Origin: Arachis hypogaea
Taxonomy: Eukaryota; Streptophyta; Magnoliopsida; Fabales; Fabaceae
Assembly: GCF_003086295.3 (NCBI RefSeq)
Contig: NC_092045.1
Location: forward strand, 24,246,890-24,310,889
Direction: 5' to 3'
DNA: 64,000 nucleotides
A program made the translations under genes and the position numbers. Position 1 is the first letter of the stretch. Each line of letters begins with the position of its first letter. The notes beneath the pieces were generated by a model. The model did not search any database and was not told the DNA's origin. It was given only the letters and a program-made list of their open reading frames with translations. Positions 58,721 to 64,000 of the stretch are shown one piece after another.

Positions 58721-60230
58721 ATGAAAGAGAAGAAAACAAGAAAAGAAAAAGGAATCCTCTATGTCACAGTATAGAGATTCCCTTATGTTAGTAGAAGAAG
58801 ATAGGGGTATAAGAAAGAAAATGGATGGATTCGGATTTTTGGATGAAGAGAGGTGAAGAGAAGTGTTAGTAAATAATTAATTAAATAGAAGAAGAAAAGA
58901 GAAGAGAAATTTTCGAAAATAATTTTTGAAAAAGGGGTTAGTGATTTTCGAAAATTAAAGATAAGATAAGTTTAAAATTAAAACTTAAAACAAAAAGAAT
59001 TTTTGAAAAAGAGATGGAGAATTTTCGAAAATTAGAGAGGGAAAAGTAGTTAGGTGGTTTTGAAAAAGATAAGAAACAAACAAAAAGTTAGTTAGTTGAT
59101 TGGAAAAGATTTGAAATCAAAATTTTAAAAAAAATAAGAAGATAAGAAGTTAGATAAAATATTTTGAAATCAAATTTTGAAAAAGATAAAGTTTTTGAAA
59201 AAGATAAGATAAAAAGATAAAAAGATTTTTAAGAAAAAGATATTTTGAAAAAGATTTAATTTTTAAAATTACTTAACTAACAAGAAACTACAAGATAAGA
59301 TTCTAGAACTTAAAGATTGAACCTTTCTTAACAAGAAAGTAACAAACTTCAAATTTTTGAACCAATCACATTACTTGTTAGTTAATTTTCGAAAATTAGA
59401 TATAAAAGATAAGAAAAAGATTTTGAAAAAGACTTTTGAAATTTTCGAAAATTATAAAAAATGAAAAAGATATGATTTTTGAAAAAGATTTTGAAAAGAT
59501 AAGATTTTTAAAATTGAAATTTTGACTTGACTTGTAAGAAACAACTAATTTTAAAAATTTTTGACCAAGTCAACCCAAAATTTCGAAAATTTGGAGGAAA
59601 ATAAGGAAAAGATATTTTTTTGATTTTTTGAATATTTTAATTATGAGAAAGAAAAACAACAAAAATACTCAATGCATGAAATTTTTAGATCGAAACAATG
59701 AATGCATGCAAGAATGCTATGAATGTCAAGATGAACACCAAGAACACTTTGAAGATCATGATGAACATCAAGAACATTATTTTGAAAAATTTTTGATGCA
59801 AAGAAAACGTGCAAGACACCAAACTTAGAAATCTTTAATGCATGGAAAATATGAATGCAAAAGTGCACAAGAAAAACAAGGAAAGACACAAAATAAGAAA
59901 ACATCAAGATCAAACAAGAGGACTTATCAAGAACAACTTGAAGATCATGAAGAACACTATGAATGAATGAGATTTTCGAAAAATGCAAGAAAAATTTTTA
60001 AAAGCATGCAATTGACACCAAACTTAAAATTTGACTCAAGACTCAAACAAGAAACACAAAATATTTTTTATTTTTATGATTTTCTAATTTTTTTGTATTT
60101 TTATTTTAAATTTTTTTCGAAAATATTTGTGAAGAAAACGAAAAAGAAAAGAAAAATTTTGAAAAAGTTTTTGAAAAGAAAATTACCTAATCTGAGCAAC
60201 AAGATGAACCGTCAGTTGTCCATACTCGAA
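58721..60230 (-). other. AT-rich leader of the young element with TTTTCGAAAA palindromes
   Basis: About 1.5 kb with no supported gene. On the plus strand it is A/G-rich with many GATTTTTGAAAAAGAT-type runs and about eight TTTTCGAAAA or TTTCGAAAA palindromes (near 58912, 58953, 59024, 59387, 59442, 59581, 59973 and 60115). ACACCAAACTTA occurs at 59816 and 60015. Confidence 0.65.
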
Positions 60231-60251
60231 CAATCCCCGGCAACGGCGCCA
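60231..60251 (-). other. Primer-binding site, tRNA-Asp, exact over 18 bases
   Basis: CCCCGGCAACGGCGCCA on the plus strand equals the 3' end of plant tRNA-Asp, so the minus-strand RNA can pair with it. It lies six bases from the LTR edge at 60258. Confidence 0.92.
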
Positions 60252-60257
60252 AAAACT

Positions 60258-62080
60258 TGGTGGACGAAATTGTGATCCATGTTCTAACTATTTTGAGATG
60301 AAAGCTTTATTATGGCACTGGTTGAATTCACAACTCCGTTCAACTAACCAGCAAGTGTACTGGGTCGTCCAAGTAATAAACCTTACGTGAGTAAGGGTCG
60401 ATCCCACAGAGATTGTCGGTATGAAGCAAGCTATGGTCACCTTGTAAATCTCAGTCAGGCAGATTAAAATGGTTTATGGGTTTCGAAAATAAAGATAAAA
60501 GAATAGATCAAATAAAAGGATAGAAGACTTATGCAGATTCATTGGTGGGAATTTCAGATAAGCGGATGGAGATGCTGCATGGCTCAAGGACGCCTGCTCT
60601 CCTACTGCTTCTACTCAATCCTTCTTACTCCTTTCAATGGCAAGCTTTGTATAGGGGTTCACCATCAGCTGTGGCTACTTTCAATCCTCTCGGGAAAATG
60701 ATCCTATGCGGTTGTCAGGCGCACGGCTAATCGTCTGGAGGCATCACCCATGGTTGATGGCTACATCCCATCCTCGCAGTGAAAACTAATGCTCACGCAC
60801 TCTGTCACAGTACGGCTAATCACCGGTTGGTTCCCGCTCCTACTGGAATAGAATCCCTTGATTCTTTTGCGTCTGTCACTAACGCCCAGCAGGTTGCAAG
60901 TTTGAAGCACGTCACAGTCATTCATTACCGGAATCCTACTCGGAACACCACAGACAAGGTTAGACTTTCCGGATTCCCAGGATCCTACTCGGAATACCAC
61001 AGACAAGGTGAGACTTTCCGGATCCTCATAAATGCCGCCATCTATCTAGCTTATACCACGAAGATTCTGTTGGGGAATCTAAGAGATACGCATTCAAGCT
61101 CTGTTGCATGTAGAACGGAAGTGGTTGTCAATCACGTGCGTTCATAAGTGAGAAAATAATGATCGTCACTTTCATCATTATATTCATCATGTTCTTGGGT
61201 ACGAATGGATATCTTGGAATAAGAATAAGAGAGATTTGAATAAAAGAAAATAGAACTTCATTAATACTTGAGGTACAGCAGAGCTCCACACCCTTAATCT
61301 ATGGTGTGCAGAAACTCCACCGTTGAAAATACATAAGCAAAGGGTTCAGGCATGGCCGAATGGCCAGCCCCCCTAACGTGATCAATGATCTCCTAAGATG
61401 AAGAATAAACCAAAACTGAGACCAAAGATGAAACGTGGTCAAAAAAGACATCTAATACATTAGATAAATGTTCTATTTATACTAGATTAGCTACTAGGGT
61501 TTACATGAGTAAGTAATTGATGCATAAATTTACTTCCGGGGCCCACTTGGTGTATGCTTGGGCTGAGCTTGATTAATCCACGAGTTGAGGCATTTCTTGG
61601 AGTTGAACTCCGAGTTATGACGTGTTTTGGGCGTTCAACTCCGGATCATGACGTTTTTCTGGCGTTTAACTCCAGTCAGCAGCGTGTACTTGGCGTTCAA
61701 CGCCAAGTTACGTCGTCATTCTTCGAATAAAGTATGGACTATTATATATTGATGGAAAGCCCTGGATGTCTACTTTCCAACGCCGTTGAGAGCACGCCAA
61801 TTGGAGTTCTGTAGCTCCAGAAAATCCATTTCGAGTGCAGGGAGGTCAGATTCCAACAGCATCAGCAGTCCTTTTGTCAGCCTTCTTCAGAGTTTTGCTC
61901 AAATCCCTCAATTTCAGTCAGAATTTACCTGAAATCACAGAAAAACACACAAACTCATAGTAAAGTCCAGAAATGTGAATTTAGCATAAAAACTAATGAA
62001 AACATCCCTAAAAGTAGCTTAAACTTACTAAAAACTATCTAAAAACAATGCCAAAAAGCGTATAAATTATCCGCTCATCA
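60258..62080 (-). repeat. 5' LTR of the young element
   Basis: 1823 bases, nearly identical to 51309-53132. A TATAAATAG box (minus strand) is at 61473-61481 and a palindrome array at about 61595-61715. Its conserved inner block is at about 60345-60410. Confidence 0.92.
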
Positions 62081-62523
62081 AGCAACTATGGCAAATCTTA
62101 TATCGTTTCGAAGCCCCAGATGTTAGCTTTCTAACCCAACTGGAACCGCATCATTTGAACCTCTGTAGCTCAAGTTATGGTCGTTTAAGTGCGAAGAGGT
62201 CAGGCTTGACAGCTTTTTGGTTCCATCATTTCTTCATGAGTTCTCCAACTTTACATGCTTTTTCTTCATTCCCTATTTCCCTTGATCCAATCTTTGCCTC
62301 CTAAATCTGAAATCACTTAACAAACATATCAAGGCATCTAATGGAATCAAGGTAAATTATATTTAGCTATTTTAAGATCTAAAAAGCATGTTTTCACTCT
62401 TGAGCACAATTAAAGGAGAATATACAAAACCATGCTATTTCATTGGGTAAATGTGAGAAAAGGTCTACAAAATACTCTAAATTCAATACAAGATAAACCG
62501 TCAAATTGGGGTTTATCAACTGT

Positions 62524-63090
62524 ATGGCTGATTATGAATTATGAGTTTGAGCCGAAAGGCTGTATTTATTGATAAATTGGCTGGTTCTGTATTGAACCAT
62601 GAGCCAGATAGCTAGGATGAATATTGATTTTGAATTGAATGAATGTATGTTTGAGATCCTGGGCAGTAGCAAGGGTTGTGGTTCGTCCCACTTGCTCCAG
62701 GTCAGAGACTGTGATGCCTGGGTAGTAGCGGTAGTAGTGGTGATTCCACTCGCTCCAGGTTGAGCTTTTAAACACCCGCCTGGGTAGTAGCCGCAGTAGT
62801 GGTTATTCCACTGGCTCTGGGTTGAGCGGGTAGTAGCAATGGGGTTGTAGCTCAAACCTACTTGCTCCGCGATGGGTGTTTCTGTCCATGGTTAGCTACC
62901 AGGACGTGTCGGGTTGGCTATATAACCGACAGATGATATCATCAGCCACTAGGGACAGGCATGCATCATATGCATCTATGTGACATTGTTTTGGTGTGCA
63001 TACTGTACTTGGTTTGCCTATGTGATTAATTGCTAATTGTTCTACTTGCAATAACTGTTTGTTTGTGCTTGCATCTTCCTATTTGTGATT
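62524..63090 (+). mobile_element. Large LTR-type sequence, right part
   Basis: Continues the sequence interrupted at 50177, with GAGCCGAAAGGCTG and GGCTGGTTCTGTATTGAACC matching GGCTG and CTGGTTCTAGATTGAACC at 50090-50120. The later part (GGTTGGCTATATAACCGAC; ACAGGCATGCATCATATGC) is a sequence I associate with the 5' part of legume Tekay-type elements. It is cut by another LTR at 63091. Confidence 0.45.
62655..62868 (+). repeat. Minisatellite of about 65 bases, four copies
   Basis: Units contain CTGGG(C/T)AGTAGC...TTCCACT(C/T)GCTCCAGGTTGAG. Copies begin near 62658, 62719, 62778 and 62826 and differ by several bases. Confidence 0.75.
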
Positions 63091-64000
63091 TGATGAGCGG
63101 ATAATTTATACGCTTTTTGGCATTGTTTTCATATAGTTTTTAGTAAGTTTGAGCTACTTTTAGGGATGTTTTCATTAGTTTTTATGTTAAATTCACATTT
63201 CTGGACTTTACTATGAGTTTGTGTGTTTTTCTGTGATTTCAGGTAAATTCTGACTGAAATTGAGGGATTTGAGCAAAACTCTGAAGAAGGCTGACAAAAG
63301 GACTGCTGATGCTGTTGGATTCTGACCTCCCTGCACTCGGAATGGATTTTCTGGAGCTACAGAACTCCAATTGGCGCGCTCTCAACGGCGTTGGAAAGTA
63401 GACATCCAGAGATTTCCAGCAATATATAATAGTCCATGCTTTATTCGAAGAATGACGACGTAACTTGGCGTTGAACGCCAAGTACAAGCTGCTGTCTGGA
63501 GTTAAACGCCAGAAAAACGTCATGATCCGGAGTTGAACGCCCAAAACACGTCATAACTCGGAGTTCAACTCCAAGAGAAGCCTCATCTCGTGGATTGATC
63601 AAGCTCAGCCCAAACATACACCAAGTGGGCCCCGGAAGTGGATTTATGCATCAATTACTTACTCATGTAAACCCTAGAAGCTAGTCTAGTATATATAGGA
63701 CATTTATCTATTGTATTAGACATCTTTTGACCATCTTTTGACACTTTGAACCTTTTGATCATTCGGTCACTTGATCATGGAGAGGGCTGGCCATTCGGCC
63801 ATGCCTGAACCCTTTACTTATGTATTTTCAACGGTGGAGTTTCTGCACACCATAGATTAAGGGTGTGGAGCTCTGCTGTACCTCAAGTATTAATGCAATT
63901 CTATTTTCTTTTATTCAAATCTCTCTTATTCTTATTCCAAGATATTCATTCGTACCCAAGAACATGATGAATGTGATGATAAGTAACCCTCATTATCATT
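63091..64000 (+). repeat. LTR of the young Athila-like family, cut by the window end
   Basis: TGATGAGCGGATAATTTATACG starts the LTR in plus orientation. It matches the reverse complement of 51309-53132 closely over its 910 bases, including the palindrome array (about 63460-63575). Whether it is a solo LTR or a full element lies outside the window. TGATT at 63086-63090 would be its left target duplication. Confidence 0.88.

Larger units (their letters stand above)
51309..62080 (-). mobile_element. Young non-autonomous Athila-like retrotransposon
   Basis: It is 10.8 kb, flanked by AGCAA at 51304-51308 and 62081-62085. The LTRs (51309-53132 and 60258-62080) differ by four substitutions and one C-run indel as counted by eye. 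On the minus strand it has a tRNA-Asp primer site, AT-rich leader, gag, protease, a palindrome array where RT and integrase would be, a second ORF and a 3' untranslated part. It resembles the non-autonomous partners described for peanut Athila-type families, but I cannot name it. Lacking RT and integrase, it must have been mobilised by another element. Confidence 0.9.
50178..62518 (-). mobile_element. Solo LTR split by the young Athila-like element
   Basis: The LTR pieces are 50178-51308 and 62086-62518, together about 1.56 kb. It starts TGATGAATAGATTTTTGACGG and ends GGGGTTTATCA, flanked by GCTGT (50173-50177) and ACTGT (62519-62523), one mismatch. It shares AACCTCGGGTCGTTCTCCC and AATAAAGTGTC with the LTR family at 20915 and 27861. 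A GC palindrome cluster (GTGTGCGCGTACTATGCGCG) lies at 51262-51296. No internal sequence of its own is present. Confidence 0.7.

Noticed and set aside
59628..59828. Histidine/glutamate-rich small protein in the leader of the young element
   Set aside because: It is on the strand opposite to the element and comes from GAACATCAAGAACA-type low-complexity sequence.
60231..60251. tRNA-Asp gene fragment
   Set aside because: Only the last 17-18 bases of the tRNA are matched, directly beside an LTR edge, which is a primer-binding site and not a gene.

Overview
The window looks like repeat-rich nuclear DNA of a legume, most likely peanut or a wild relative (Arachis). The species call rests on recognition of the repeats: Athila-like Ty3/gypsy LTRs that begin TGATGAGCGG and carry arrays of short palindromes (TGGCGTTNAACGCCA), and LTRs carrying GTGCGTACGCAC palindromes. 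No database search was possible. Nearly all of the 64 kb is nested LTR retrotransposons. One host gene appears intact: PLP3 (phosducin-like protein 3), minus strand, eight coding exons between 34763 and 38970. One host-type gene is broken: an RPA70-like single-strand DNA-binding protein at 43963-46782.

Layout. 1-15195: an AT-rich inverted-repeat element is split by a decayed Athila-like element (542-13642, target duplication ATTAC). That element is itself split by a second one (3372-8700, target duplication TGAGA). 16305-29487: a Tat-lineage element on the minus strand with broken gag, protease, RT, RNase H and integrase. Its gag is interrupted by a coding-free element (20915-28766), which contains a solo LTR (24397-26110, duplication ACAAG). 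29851-33512: pieces of a second Tat-type element with a solo LTR inside (29977-31523, duplication GTACC), an Athila-like LTR fragment, and the 5' LTR plus truncated gag of a copia element. 34763-38970: PLP3, with a 0.5-kb fold-back element in intron 1. 39600-46782: tandemly duplicated sequence leading into the RPA-like pseudogene. 46988-64000: an old large LTR-type sequence, split by an LTR (50178-62518), which is split by a very young Athila-like element (51309-62080, duplication AGCAA). A further LTR starts at 63091 and runs off the window.

How the parts relate. The Athila-like elements share a tRNA-Asp primer site, gag-protease coding, palindrome arrays, a recurring AAGTTTGGTGT motif and a conserved block at the inner end of the LTR. 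None of the three has reverse transcriptase, RNase H or integrase in this window. The youngest has LTRs that differ at about five positions over 1.82 kb by eye, yet carries in-frame stop codons, so it must have been copied by enzymes supplied from elsewhere. All coordinates and repeat comparisons were made by eye and should be treated as accurate to a few bases at best; pseudogene boundaries are looser.
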